Source of the DNA: a virus
DNA: 64,000 bases
Virus record (IMG/VR): IMGVR_UViG_3300030116_003110
Coordinates: 1 to 64,000 of that record
Direction: 5' to 3' (one strand)
Position 1 is the stretch's first letter; each line of letters starts with the position of its first letter. This document shows, one piece after another, positions 27,018 through 35,395 of this stretch. Made by a program: the position numbers and the translations under genes. The notes beneath the pieces were generated by a model, which saw only the letters and a list, made by a program, of their open reading frames with translations, was not told the origin of the DNA and ran no database searches.

Positions 27018-27968
27018 ATGGACTATATTTCAATCTGGATGGTAGTAGGTTTCCTACTTGCATCCTATTCTGTTATCGCCAACGATTCTGTTCAGACGCT
27101 AGGAACATGGATCGCTTCCAATCAAAAAGTAAACAGAATGATTATGTGGGGTGCAGCGTCAGCAGTCCTACTCTTTACTATCTGGTTTGGCTGGTATAGC
27201 AATGGGGGAGATATCTCCTACGGCCGACTAAATAAAATCCCCTTCCAAGAAATTCAATGGTATCACGCACTGGCTCCAGCAGTACTTCTTGTACTGACTA
27301 GATTCGGTGTGCCTGTATCTACATCATTCCTTGTCCTGTCTGCATTTGCCTCTACGTTTATTCTAGAGAAGATGCTGGTCAAGTCGATCATGGGATATGC
27401 CATTGCTGCCGTATCCGCATACGGTATCTGGTTCGTTATCAGTAAACTCTTGGATGAGTCTAATCCTATCAAGGATGAACATAAAAAGTATTGGGTGGTC
27501 GCTCAGTGGGTAACTACAGGTTTCTTGTGGTACACCTGGCTCAGTCACGACATGGCAAACATTGCGGTGTTCCTGCCACGTCAAATCCCAATTGAAATGA
27601 TGTTCGTTATCTCTGTTATCTTTGTAGCTGGTCTATATTGGATGTTCAGAGAAAATGGTGGACGTATTCAGACTGTTGTATTAGAAAAACATAATACCCG
27701 TTATGTACGTTCTGCTACTATTATTGACCTATTCTACTTCTTGATTTTGTGGTTCTTCAAGGAGTTGAACGATATTCCAATGTCTACCACTTGGGTATTC
27801 ATTGGTCTTTTGACAGGTCGTGAATTGGCAATCGCAAGCTTTACTCAGAAACGTAAGTTCCGTTCGGTCTTCCCACTTGTGGGCAAAGACTTCTTTAAGA
27901 TGATGATTGGACTTGCCGCTTCTGTCGGTATTGTGATTCTAATTCATTCCCTGTTACAACCGCAATAA
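27018..27968 (+). CDS. PiT-family inorganic phosphate permease
   Basis: A polytopic inner-membrane protein of 316 aa with about eight hydrophobic helices. The first half carries SVIANDSVQTLGT, matching the Asn-Asp signature of PiT transporters, and VPVSTSFLVLSAF; the second half repeats this as SHDMANIAVF and IPMSTTWVFIGLL, the internal duplication expected of PF01384. It would import phosphate by ion symport. RBS AAGGAT precedes the ATG and the stop abuts pstS. It lies between gp47 and gp46. PiT assignment rests on these signatures; sulphate or another oxyanion is an alternative. Confidence 0.75.
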   Translation: MDYISIWMVVGFLLASYSVIANDSVQTLGTWIASNQKVNRMIMWGAASAVLLFTIWFGWYSNGGDISYGRLNKIPFQEIQWYHALAPAVLLVLTRFGVPVSTSFLVLSAFASTFILEKMLVKSIMGYAIAAVSAYGIWFVISKLLDESNPIKDEHKKYWVVAQWVTTGFLWYTWLSHDMANIAVFLPRQIPIEMMFVISVIFVAGLYWMFRENGGRIQTVVLEKHNTRYVRSATIIDLFYFLILWFFKELNDIPMSTTWVFIGLLTGRELAIASFTQKRKFRSVFPLVGKDFFKMMIGLAASVGIVILIHSLLQPQ

Positions 27969-27988
27969 TGTTCTTAAAGGAGAAAAAA

Positions 27989-28978
27989 ATGAGAGCATTT
28001 AATCTAATGATTGCAATGTTCGTGAGTTTAATCGCCACGTCTACCGCAGTCGCTGATCGTGCCAACACTATTTCTATTGTTGGTTCTTCTACCGTGTATC
28101 CATTCGCCTCTGCTGTTGCAGAATCGTTTGGTGAAACCACGGATTTTGAAACACCTATCATCGAGTCTACCGGCTCCGGTGGTGGTATGAAGTTGTTTTG
28201 TGCAGGTACTGGACTTTCCACACCTGATATTACTAACGCATCACGTCAAATGAAATCTTCTGAGGCAGAGACTTGTGCTGCCAATGGTGTAGAATTCGTT
28301 GAGTTCATGGTTGGTTATGATGGTATTGTCATTGCTAACTCTCTGAATGGTGGTCCTGCTCTGAGCATGACTCGTGAGCAAGTTGCTCTGGCAGTTGCAG
28401 CGCAGGTTCCAGATGCTAACGGTAATCTGATTGAAACCCCATATGAGATGTGGTCTGATATTGATGCATCTCTGCCTAATCGCCCTATTGTAGTTCTTGG
28501 TCCACCAACTTCTTCTGGCACCCGTGATGCCTTTGAAGAACTGGTAATCCATAAAGCATATAAGGCAATGGGCTTTGACAAGGCAACTTACAAGTCTATT
28601 GAAATCCGTGAAGACGGAGCATATGTAGAATCTGGTGAGAATGACTCTTTGATTATTGACAGTCTCACTAAAGACGGCGATGCTGTAGGCATTTTCGGAT
28701 TCTCTTTCTTACAGAACAATGCTGATCGTGTAAAGGGTGCAACAATTGATGGCGTAGAACCTACGTTTGAAAACATTGCATCTGGCGATTACCCTGTATC
28801 TCGTTCTCTGTTCTTCTATGTTAAAGCCAACCATGTTGGTGTAGTAGATGGCATTGCCGAGTATGCAGAAGAATTTGTCTTTCAAGCAGAACCTGAAGGT
28901 CGGCTGACTGATATCGGTTTGATCCCCGGTAATGATGCAGACCAACAAGCCATGTTTGAGGCACTGGAATCCCTCTAA
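27989..28978 (+). CDS. pstS: Phosphate-binding periplasmic protein PstS
   Basis: Substrate-binding protein of the high-affinity phosphate ABC system. It has a signal peptide with likely cleavage after AVA near residue 22, then phosphate-loop signatures SIVGSSTVYPF, ESTGSGGGMKLFCAG and TSSGTRDAFEEL. ATG at 27989 is chosen because AAAGGAGA lies seven bases upstream; an upstream ATG at 27968 would spoil the signal sequence. No PstCAB genes are seen, so it would feed the host permease. pstS is a known auxiliary gene of marine phages. It is followed by a strong terminator. Confidence 0.92.
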   Translation: MRAFNLMIAMFVSLIATSTAVADRANTISIVGSSTVYPFASAVAESFGETTDFETPIIESTGSGGGMKLFCAGTGLSTPDITNASRQMKSSEAETCAANGVEFVEFMVGYDGIVIANSLNGGPALSMTREQVALAVAAQVPDANGNLIETPYEMWSDIDASLPNRPIVVLGPPTSSGTRDAFEELVIHKAYKAMGFDKATYKSIEIREDGAYVESGENDSLIIDSLTKDGDAVGIFGFSFLQNNADRVKGATIDGVEPTFENIASGDYPVSRSLFFYVKANHVGVVDGIAEYAEEFVFQAEPEGRLTDIGLIPGNDADQQAMFEALESL

Positions 28979-28989
28979 GGGATAGTTGG

Positions 28990-29018
28990 AAGGGGGGACT
29001 TCGGTTCCCCTTTCTTTT
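28990..29018 (+). terminator. Terminator after pstS
   Basis: GGGGGAC and GTTCCCC (one G-T pair) close a TTCG tetraloop with a C-G closing pair, followed by TTTCTTTTTTTT. A very stable intrinsic terminator. Confidence 0.9.
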
Positions 29019-29050
29019 TTTTAAAATATAAAACAAGGAAACTGCAAACC

Positions 29051-30154
29051 ATGCTAAAGAAAATCTTTGCATCTCTCGCCCTCTCCCTAGCAACTGCAAC
29101 AGCTGCTTTTGCTGAAACCAAAGTAGGTTTCATCTATGTTGGTCCAATTGGTGACCTTGGATGGACTTACCGACATGACGTTGGCCGTCTTGCTGTAGAA
29201 GAAGCATATGGACCAGACGTATCTACTTCCTACCTTGAAATGGTTCCTGAAGGACCAGAAGCAGTACAGGCTATTACCCAGCTGGCTGAAACTGGTCATG
29301 ATATTATCTTTACTACCTCTTTTGGTTACATGGACGCAACTAACGAAGTTGCTGCTAACTATCCAGATGTAGCATTTGAACATGCTACTGGTTATATCCG
29401 TGACACCGAAAACATGGCAACCTTCTCTGCACGCTTCTATGAAGGTCGTGTAGTACAAGGTATGATTGCCGCTAACATGACTGAAACCAATAAGATTGGT
29501 TACATTGCTTCGTTCCCTATTCCAGAAGTAATTCGTGGTATTAACGCATTCATGCTGGAAGCACAGAAGCACAATCCCGATATTGAAGTAGATATCATCT
29601 GGCTGTATACTTGGTTTGATCCTGCAAAGGAAGCAACCGCAGCACAAGCACTAATTGACGAAGGTGCTGATATCATTGTACAACACACTGACTCTCCTGC
29701 ACCTGTACAGATTGCAGAACAGAATGGTGTATATGCATTTGGTCAGGCGTCTAACATGTCCCGTTTTGGTCCTAACGCACATCTGGTTTCTATTGTAGAT
29801 GATTGGGATTCGTACTACGTTGACCGTGTTGGTCAAGTAATGGACGGTACTTGGACTGGTGGCGATACTTGGTGGGGTTTCACCAAAGATGGTCAAGGTG
29901 GTGAAGTAGGCATGGTTGCTCTGGAAAGCTACAATGTTGCTGCTATGGGTGAAGAACTTGTAGAGGCTGCTATGGCGTTGGAAGCATCACTTGCTAATGG
30001 TGACCGTCACGCATTCCCTTGTGAGGGTCTGCTGAAGCAGGATGGTTCTGTACCTGAAGATTGTGCCAATGGTGCTGATAACCTTGGTGACTGGCCAACT
30101 CTGTTGTCCATGAACTGGTATGTAGCAGGTATTGACGCATCAGTACCTAACTAA
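29051..30154 (+). CDS. BMP-family ABC transporter substrate-binding protein
   Basis: A periplasmic receptor of the BMP/Med/PnrA family, whose characterised members bind nucleosides. It has a signal peptide (KKIFASLALSLATATAAFA, cleaved near residue 21) and no lipobox Cys. The mature start KVGFIYVGPIGDLGWTYRHD is a hallmark of the family; later IGYIASFPIPEVIRGINAF and ADIIVQHTDSPAPVQ fit the ligand-binding hinge. 367 aa. RBS AAGGAA lies about ten bases upstream. No permease or ATPase gene is adjacent, so it would rely on host components. Substrate identity is inferred only. Confidence 0.88.
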   Translation: MLKKIFASLALSLATATAAFAETKVGFIYVGPIGDLGWTYRHDVGRLAVEEAYGPDVSTSYLEMVPEGPEAVQAITQLAETGHDIIFTTSFGYMDATNEVAANYPDVAFEHATGYIRDTENMATFSARFYEGRVVQGMIAANMTETNKIGYIASFPIPEVIRGINAFMLEAQKHNPDIEVDIIWLYTWFDPAKEATAAQALIDEGADIIVQHTDSPAPVQIAEQNGVYAFGQASNMSRFGPNAHLVSIVDDWDSYYVDRVGQVMDGTWTGGDTWWGFTKDGQGGEVGMVALESYNVAAMGEELVEAAMALEASLANGDRHAFPCEGLLKQDGSVPEDCANGADNLGDWPTLLSMNWYVAGIDASVPN

Positions 30155-30160
30155 AAGAAA

Positions 30161-30188
30161 AAGGGGAAGATAATCTGGTCTTCCCCTT
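30161..30188. terminator. Bidirectional terminator between convergent genes
   Basis: AAGGGGAAGA pairs perfectly with TCTTCCCCTT over an eight-base loop, between the BMP gene (+) and the membrane gene (-). It can end both transcripts. Confidence 0.85.
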
Positions 30189-30197
30189 GATTACTAT

Positions 30198-30431
30198 TTA
30201 CTTGTTCTTCCAGATCATCCAGAGAACCCAAACAGCTAAGAGTCCAACGAGCCCGCTGGAACCAAGGGATTCTACAACGCCAGAGACGTTATCAATGACA
30301 CTTACGCCATTAGGCATAAATGGTACTGCTCCCAGACCGAGCAGTTCTGCTACAATAGTAAGGGCGAGAAGACTAACACCAAGGTCTGCAATCTTACCTA
30401 CCCACTTTTGTACGTTACTTACGATATCCAT
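30198..30431 (-). CDS. Small two-helix membrane protein, late-expressed (holin candidate)
   Basis: A 77-residue protein with two hydrophobic stretches (residues about 17-36 and 58-75), a short polar start and a basic end (WKNK). It is alone on the minus strand between + strand genes. An RBS (GGAGGATA on the minus strand) and an exact minus-strand TATAAATA at 30462-30469 support expression as a late gene. Size, topology and late timing suit a holin or another lysis-time membrane protein, but no family is recognised, so this is inference. Confidence 0.6.
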   Translation of the reverse strand: MDIVSNVQKWVGKIADLGVSLLALTIVAELLGLGAVPFMPNGVSVIDNVSGVVESLGSSGLVGLLAVWVLWMIWKNK

Positions 30432-30461
30432 AATATCCTCCGTTAGATGTTCATAACTGTT

Positions 30462-30469
30462 TATTTATA
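30462..30469 (-). promoter_or_regulatory. Minus-strand late promoter for small membrane gene
   Basis: TATAAATA on the minus strand, about 31 bases upstream of the 30431 start. It lies back to back with the sigma-70-type promoter of gp46. Confidence 0.75.
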
Positions 30470-30478
30470 TGTTTCCTA

Positions 30479-30507
30479 TTGACAACCCCCAGACAATGAT
30501 GTATAAT
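30479..30507 (+). promoter_or_regulatory. Sigma-70-type promoter for gp46
   Basis: TTGACA, 17 bases, TATAAT; 23 bases before the gp46 ATG. It points away from the minus-strand late promoter ten bases to its left. Confidence 0.85.
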
Positions 30508-30529
30508 AATCCACATATTGTACTGAGTG

Positions 30530-32257
30530 ATGGAGAGTCCTATCATTAAATTTCATTCTGTCCAGTTCAAAAACTTTTTGTCAACTGGCAATACATTTAC
30601 AAAGATTGAGTTGGATAAGTCACCTACCACTCTGATTGTAGGTGCAAATGGTGCAGGTAAGTCTACTATGCTGGATGCCTTGTCATTTGGTCTGTTTGGA
30701 AAACCTTACCGCAACATCAACAAACCACAACTGATCAATACTATTAATAGTAAGGATTGTGTGGTTCATGTAGAGTTTTCAGTAGGCCCTAACAGGTTCA
30801 AAGTTATTCGGGGTATCAAACCTAACATCTTTGAGATTTACAAGAATGGTGAGGTCATCAATGAGTCTTCCCATGCTAAAGAATTCCAAAGACTTCTAGA
30901 ACAAAATATTCTAAAACTAAACCACAAATCATTTCATCAGATTGTGGTGCTTGGTTCGTCATCTTTTATTCCATTCATGCAACTTACCGCAGCACACCGC
31001 CGGGAAGTGATTGAAGACCTATTGGATATCAATATCTTTTCTAAGATGAATATGGTATTGAAAGACAATATTGCTAGTCTTAAAGATAAAATCCGTGATG
31101 CTGATCATCAGGTAGATATTGTCAGAAACAAGATTGAAGTCCAAAGGAAATACATTAATGATATTAAGAATCTTAATGAGGAAAAAATCTATGAGAAACA
31201 AACCGAAATCAAGGCGCAGGAGAATACAATTGAGCAGATCGAGCTTGAAAATGAAGAAGTACAAGAAACTCTTGCGGCAAAGTATGATCAGGTCGCAGAA
31301 CGATTAGAACAAGCTGGTAGTACTTTCCAAGACAACCGTATGCTAAAAGCATATCATCAATCGGAGATGAAGAAACTTGTTAAAGAAGATAAGTTCTTTC
31401 AAGACAATGACATTTGCCCGACTTGTACGCAAGAGATTGACGAGACTATTAAAAAACAGAAGTCTCAAGATATCGCAAAGAAAGCGAAGGAAATCCAGAA
31501 GGCGTTTCAGGCGGTAGAGGAAAGTTTATCTACTGGTAAAGAACTGGTAGATAACCTACAGGAGCAGAATAGACAGTCTATGGAGTTGCAGTCTACCCTG
31601 AGAGACAACAATACTAAAATTGATATGTCTCGCCGTTTGATTAAGAAGTTGGAACAGGAGATTGTTGAGACTTCTGATACCAAAGAAAATATTAAACAGG
31701 CCAGCAAAGACCTTGACGATTACATTGATGAGAAAGATAGTCTGGTCACAGAGAAGTTAGAACTGTCTGAGGAATACGACTACAGTAATGTTATTGCAGA
31801 GATGCTAAAAGATACTGGTATCAAGACCAAGATCATTAAACAGTATCTCCCTGTAATGAATAAACTGGTCAATCAGTATTTACAGACACTGGACTTCTTT
31901 GTACATTTTGAATTGAATGAAGGATTTGCAGAAACTATTCGTTCACGACACCGGGATAGTTTCTCTTATGATTCTTTCAGCGAAGGTGAAAAGCAACGTA
32001 TTGACTTGGCACTGCTGTTTACATGGCGGCAGATTGCTAAGATGAAAAACTCTGTTGCTACCAACCTTCTTATTCTGGATGAGACATTTGATTCCAGCCT
32101 AGATAATGATGGAGTTGAAAACCTGTTCAAGATTATTCACACCTTGGGTGCTGATACTAATGTATTTGTTATTTCACATAAAGGTGAGATTTTGGACGGT
32201 CGGTTCAAGTCTAAGATGGAATTCTACAAAGACAAAAACTTTAGCAAAATGCGTTAA
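30530..32257 (+). CDS. 46: Recombination nuclease subunit gp46 (Rad50/SbcC-like)
   Basis: SMC-like ATPase partner of gp47. Walker A is VGANGAGKST near residue 40. A long coiled coil is interrupted by a zinc-hook CPTC near residue 295. The C-terminal signature is SEGEKQRIDLALLF and Walker B LLILDETFDSSLD, followed by the switch His in ISHKGE. 575 aa, close to T4 gp46 (560). ATG at 30530 is preferred over GTG three bases upstream. Confidence 0.95.
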   Translation: MESPIIKFHSVQFKNFLSTGNTFTKIELDKSPTTLIVGANGAGKSTMLDALSFGLFGKPYRNINKPQLINTINSKDCVVHVEFSVGPNRFKVIRGIKPNIFEIYKNGEVINESSHAKEFQRLLEQNILKLNHKSFHQIVVLGSSSFIPFMQLTAAHRREVIEDLLDINIFSKMNMVLKDNIASLKDKIRDADHQVDIVRNKIEVQRKYINDIKNLNEEKIYEKQTEIKAQENTIEQIELENEEVQETLAAKYDQVAERLEQAGSTFQDNRMLKAYHQSEMKKLVKEDKFFQDNDICPTCTQEIDETIKKQKSQDIAKKAKEIQKAFQAVEESLSTGKELVDNLQEQNRQSMELQSTLRDNNTKIDMSRRLIKKLEQEIVETSDTKENIKQASKDLDDYIDEKDSLVTEKLELSEEYDYSNVIAEMLKDTGIKTKIIKQYLPVMNKLVNQYLQTLDFFVHFELNEGFAETIRSRHRDSFSYDSFSEGEKQRIDLALLFTWRQIAKMKNSVATNLLILDETFDSSLDNDGVENLFKIIHTLGADTNVFVISHKGEILDGRFKSKMEFYKDKNFSKMR

Positions 32258-32265
32258 GAAAGTTC

Positions 32266-32294
32266 TTGACAAACGTATTGATATGGTTTATATT
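32266..32294 (+). promoter_or_regulatory. Sigma-70-type promoter for clamp operon
   Basis: TTGACA, 17 bases, TATATT, eight bases after the gp46 stop and upstream of the DUF3310-like gene and gp45. Confidence 0.75.
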
Positions 32295-32325
32295 ATATAC
32301 TGTCTGATAAAAAGTATGAGAGTTA

Positions 32326-32604
32326 ATGATGAAATACAGTGAAGATCGTATCCTGAAAGAAATGGAAGAGTATGTTGCTCAGACCTACAAGGGTCACTAC
32401 TCTAAGCAAAAGTTCCAAGCTACTGAGTTTATCATTGACTCTGGCCACGGGATGGGTTTCTGTCTCGGAAACATTATGAAGTATGCACAACGTTATGGCA
32501 AAAAGAATGGTCGTAACCGTGATGACTTGATGAAAATCGCCCATTATGCTATGATGGCTCTACATGTACATGATCTAGATGAGGATGCATTTGATGTTGA
32601 ATAA
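32326..32604 (+). CDS. DUF3310-like protein (92 aa)
   Basis: The segment FIIDSGHGMGFCLGNIMKYAQRYGKK followed by DDLMKIAHYAMMALH matches the pattern of DUF3310 phage proteins, sometimes described as nucleotide kinase-related. It follows the promoter at 32266 and overlaps the sliding-clamp gene. The biochemical role is not established. Confidence 0.65.
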   Translation: MMKYSEDRILKEMEEYVAQTYKGHYSKQKFQATEFIIDSGHGMGFCLGNIMKYAQRYGKKNGRNRDDLMKIAHYAMMALHVHDLDEDAFDVE

Positions 32605-33256
32605 TACTATGGAAGTTATTCGTAACTTCGGAACCATTAACCAGAACCTTGTGTTCCGCAAAGGGAATGTTCTGCGCACTATTGCAGATGCAAAGAACGT
32701 TCTTGCTATGGCAACTCTTGATGAAGAGTTTCCGCAGGATTTTGGTATCTATGATGTGAATGAGTTTATTGGCGCATTCAATCTGATTGAAGACGGTGCT
32801 GTGCATTATCAGGACAAGCACATGGTTATTGCTAATGGCAAGTCTTCTATTAATTATTTTTACTCTGATATTGAGATGTTGACTAATCCACCTGAAAAGG
32901 ATTTGCAGGTTCCTGATCCTGAAGTCACATTCAATCTCACTCAAGATATTCTGAGTCAGCTGCGCAAAGCATCTTCTGCTCTTGGACATAAGAGCGTGAT
33001 CATTGGCAGTACTGAAAATGACTCAGTAACCCTATCAATTGTTGATCCTAAAAACATGACTTCTAATGAGTATACCATTGAAGTTGATGGTGTGTGGCAT
33101 GGTGATATCCAGTCTAATACACGCCTAAGTATCAACATTGATAACCTGAAACTTCTGCCCGGTGATTATACGGTAGAGGTTTCTTCTAAACTTATCAGTA
33201 AGTTTACTAACGTTAGTAGGCAACTCCAATACTGGATTGCTTTGGAAAAGAATTAA
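32594..33256 (+). CDS. 45: Sliding clamp gp45
   Basis: DNA polymerase processivity clamp and late-transcription activator. The N-terminus MLNNTMEVIRNFGTINQNLVF aligns with the start of T4 gp45 (LLKNFATIN). ATG at 32594 with GAGGA upstream is preferred; an ATG at 32579 and one at 32609 are alternatives. About 220 aa versus 228. It is followed by two small genes and then gp44, keeping the 45-44-62-regA-43 order despite insertions. Confidence 0.9.
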   Translation: MLNNTMEVIRNFGTINQNLVFRKGNVLRTIADAKNVLAMATLDEEFPQDFGIYDVNEFIGAFNLIEDGAVHYQDKHMVIANGKSSINYFYSDIEMLTNPPEKDLQVPDPEVTFNLTQDILSQLRKASSALGHKSVIIGSTENDSVTLSIVDPKNMTSNEYTIEVDGVWHGDIQSNTRLSINIDNLKLLPGDYTVEVSSKLISKFTNVSRQLQYWIALEKN

Positions 33257-33269
33257 GAGGTACTATTTA

Positions 33270-33467
33270 ATGGAAAACGAAACTGAATTTCTGGACCTTG
33301 CACAGAAAGTCTCCCGTTCTAGCATTGCGATTATTGACGCAATCGTGCAGCGTGGTGCTTTCAAAGGTGAAGAACTTTCTACTGTTGGAGGCCTGCGTGA
33401 TCAGTGTGTACAACTGACACAAAAGGTTGAAGAACGTCAACAGGAACTTGCAGAAGAAGAGGAATAA
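33270..33467 (+). CDS. Small hypothetical protein (65 aa)
   Basis: A helical acidic protein starting MENETEFLDLAQKVSRSS and ending in a Glu-rich tail. ATG at 33270 with GAGG upstream is preferred to upstream in-frame TTG. Not recognised. It lies between the clamp and clamp-loader genes, in the region where T4 has RpbA, but no similarity is evident to me. Confidence 0.55.
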   Translation: MENETEFLDLAQKVSRSSIAIIDAIVQRGAFKGEELSTVGGLRDQCVQLTQKVEERQQELAEEEE

Positions 33468-33470
33468 ATC

Positions 33471-33686
33471 ATGGGACGTTGGGATGATGAAGATGACGGT
33501 AACTACACCGAATTCACTTTTGAAATGCGGCGATATGAAAAACATGACAATGTAGATGAAGTCCGCAAGACTTTTCGGTCAAATGATGATGACTTGAATG
33601 AAATTCTTGAACAAGCATCTTACTTCCTGCAAGGATGTTCCTTTACATATGTTAAAGGTCTAACTGCTGAGAAAGAAAGCAGTTAA
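33471..33686 (+). CDS. Small acidic hypothetical protein (71 aa)
   Basis: It starts MGRWDDEDDGNYTEFTFEMRR and contains VRKTFRSNDDDLNEILEQA. Three bases after the preceding gene and before a terminator-promoter element. Function unknown; position suggests the replication operon. Confidence 0.55.
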   Translation: MGRWDDEDDGNYTEFTFEMRRYEKHDNVDEVRKTFRSNDDDLNEILEQASYFLQGCSFTYVKGLTAEKESS

Positions 33687-33693
33687 TATAATG

Positions 33694-33720
33694 GGGGGCT
33701 TGACTGCCCCCTTTCTTTTC
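33694..33720 (+). terminator. Terminator whose loop is the next -35 box
   Basis: GGGGGC pairs with GCCCCC; the six-base loop is exactly TTGACT; the T-rich tail is TTTCTTTTC. The loop doubles as the -35 box of the gp44 promoter. Confidence 0.85.
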
Positions 33721-33728
33721 TATATAAT
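33700..33728 (+). promoter_or_regulatory. Sigma-70-type promoter for gp44, fused with terminator
   Basis: TTGACT, 17 bases, TATAAT. The spacer contains the 3' arm and T run of the terminator. Confidence 0.85.
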
Positions 33729-33756
33729 GATTTCCTAACTCTAGTAAGGAATATTG

Positions 33757-34692
33757 ATGAGTGATTTTCTTTGGGTGGAACGTTATCGTCCACAAAATAT
33801 TGACACCTGTATTCTACCACAATCACTAAAAGATACATTTAACCAGATTGTAGAAACTGGTGAAATCCCTAACATGTTATTCACTGGTACTGCTGGCTTA
33901 GGAAAGACCACAGTAGCAAAGGCATTGTGCAATGAACTGGACCTTGACTGGATTCTAATCAACGGGTCTGAAGAAGGTAACATTGATACACTGCGAAATA
34001 AAATCAAACAGTTTGCATCTACTGTATCACTGCAAGGTGGATACAAGGTGGTCATTCTAGATGAGGCAGACTATCTTAACCCACAGTCTTTCCAGCCTGC
34101 GCTGCGTGGTTTTATTGAAGAGTTTGCAAACAACTGCCGATTTATTCTGACTTGTAATTTTAAGAACCGTATTATTGAACCGTTGCACTCAAGATGCGGT
34201 GTATATGAATTTAATACAAACAAGAAGACTATGGCAGAACTATCTGCTCAGTTTATGAAACGACTGACTTGGATTCTTGATCAGGAGAATGTTACATATG
34301 ATAAAAAAGTTCTTGCTGAACTTATTATTCGTTTTGCGCCTGATTGGCGTCGGGTTATTAACGAGTGTCAACGTTATTCTCTCTCTGGTAACATTGATAC
34401 TGGTATTCTTAGTCTGCTTTCCAATAGTTCTGTTTCTGACCTTATTGGATATCTTAAGGGAAAAGACTTCAAGAAAATGAGAGCATGGGTTACAAATAAT
34501 ATGGACACAGATACGTCTGGTATCTTCCGTAGTATCTATGACTCTATGACCGAAACAATGCAACCGGGTAGTATTCCCCGTGCTGTGCTTATCCTTGCTG
34601 ATTATCAATATAAGAATGCATTTGTAGCAGACCATGAACTAAACGTGGTTGCTTGTCTGACAGAACTTATGGCAGAAGTAGAATGGACCTAA
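33757..34692 (+). CDS. 44: Clamp loader large subunit gp44
   Basis: AAA+ ATPase that opens gp45 with gp62. It starts with the loader hallmark FLWVERYRPQNID; Walker A is GTAGLGKTT near residue 44, Walker B VILDEADYL near 105, sensor 1 TCNF, and the arginine-finger motif is HSRCG (the SRC box). 311 aa versus 319 in T4. ATG at 33757 is chosen over TTG at 33754, with AAGGAA upstream. In T4 it is followed directly by gp62; here four genes intervene. Confidence 0.95.
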   Translation: MSDFLWVERYRPQNIDTCILPQSLKDTFNQIVETGEIPNMLFTGTAGLGKTTVAKALCNELDLDWILINGSEEGNIDTLRNKIKQFASTVSLQGGYKVVILDEADYLNPQSFQPALRGFIEEFANNCRFILTCNFKNRIIEPLHSRCGVYEFNTNKKTMAELSAQFMKRLTWILDQENVTYDKKVLAELIIRFAPDWRRVINECQRYSLSGNIDTGILSLLSNSSVSDLIGYLKGKDFKKMRAWVTNNMDTDTSGIFRSIYDSMTETMQPGSIPRAVLILADYQYKNAFVADHELNVVACLTELMAEVEWT

Positions 34693-35393
34693 AGCGCCCC
34701 TCTAAGGTAGCAAGAAAGAGCGTTAAAAACAGACACTGGCACATTTTAAAAAATGAACAAAATGTTGCTGCCTTAGACTATGCTTTAGTTCCACCTGAAC
34801 AGAAAGAGTGGCAAGACGGTTTCTATCCTTATATCCAAAGACACATCCTTTCTAAACTTGGACGTGTTAGAACTTCTATTGACGTGGGGGCTAATTATGG
34901 ATGGATGGCAAATATTTTTAATAGTTTTTCTGAAAGAGTAGAATGTTTTGAACCTAGAGAAGATGTTTACAACTGTTTAGTAAAAAATATAGACAAAAAT
35001 AAATGGAAAGCTACAGCACATAATATTGGACTGAGTGATGTAACTGGTATAGACTTTCATGATAATAACAAAATAACAGGTATAACAAAACTAGGTGCTG
35101 AAAATGGAATCCAGTGTGAAGTCACGACATTGGATTCTTTTGGATTTAAAGATGTTGACATTTTAAAAATTGACGCAGAAGGGTATGAAAATAAAATTCT
35201 TTCAGGTTCATATAACACTATCCTAGATAATAGACCTGTTTGTATTGTTGAAATGGGTGATGAGTTTTTGAAACGCAATCCATACCTAGAAGACCATAGA
35301 CAAACTTTTTTTAGACACTTTGTGAACTTAGAGTATAATCTGTTTGATTTACGCACAAGAGATTATATTTTCTTTCCTATTGAAATGAGGTAA
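34683..35393 (+). CDS. FkbM-family methyltransferase
   Basis: A SAM-dependent methyltransferase of 236 aa. Motif I is SIDVGANYGWMANIF, then FEPREDVYNCLVKNI, the C-terminal FkbM hallmark DILKIDAEGYENKIL, and IVEMGDEF. The family usually methylates sugar or polyketide hydroxyls. ATG at 34683 overlaps the end of gp44 by ten bases. A+T-rich composition and position between gp44 and gp62 suggest late acquisition. A surface-glycan substrate is plausible. Confidence 0.85.
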   Translation: MDLKRPSKVARKSVKNRHWHILKNEQNVAALDYALVPPEQKEWQDGFYPYIQRHILSKLGRVRTSIDVGANYGWMANIFNSFSERVECFEPREDVYNCLVKNIDKNKWKATAHNIGLSDVTGIDFHDNNKITGITKLGAENGIQCEVTTLDSFGFKDVDILKIDAEGYENKILSGSYNTILDNRPVCIVEMGDEFLKRNPYLEDHRQTFFRHFVNLEYNLFDLRTRDYIFFPIEMR

Positions 35394-35395
35394 CT

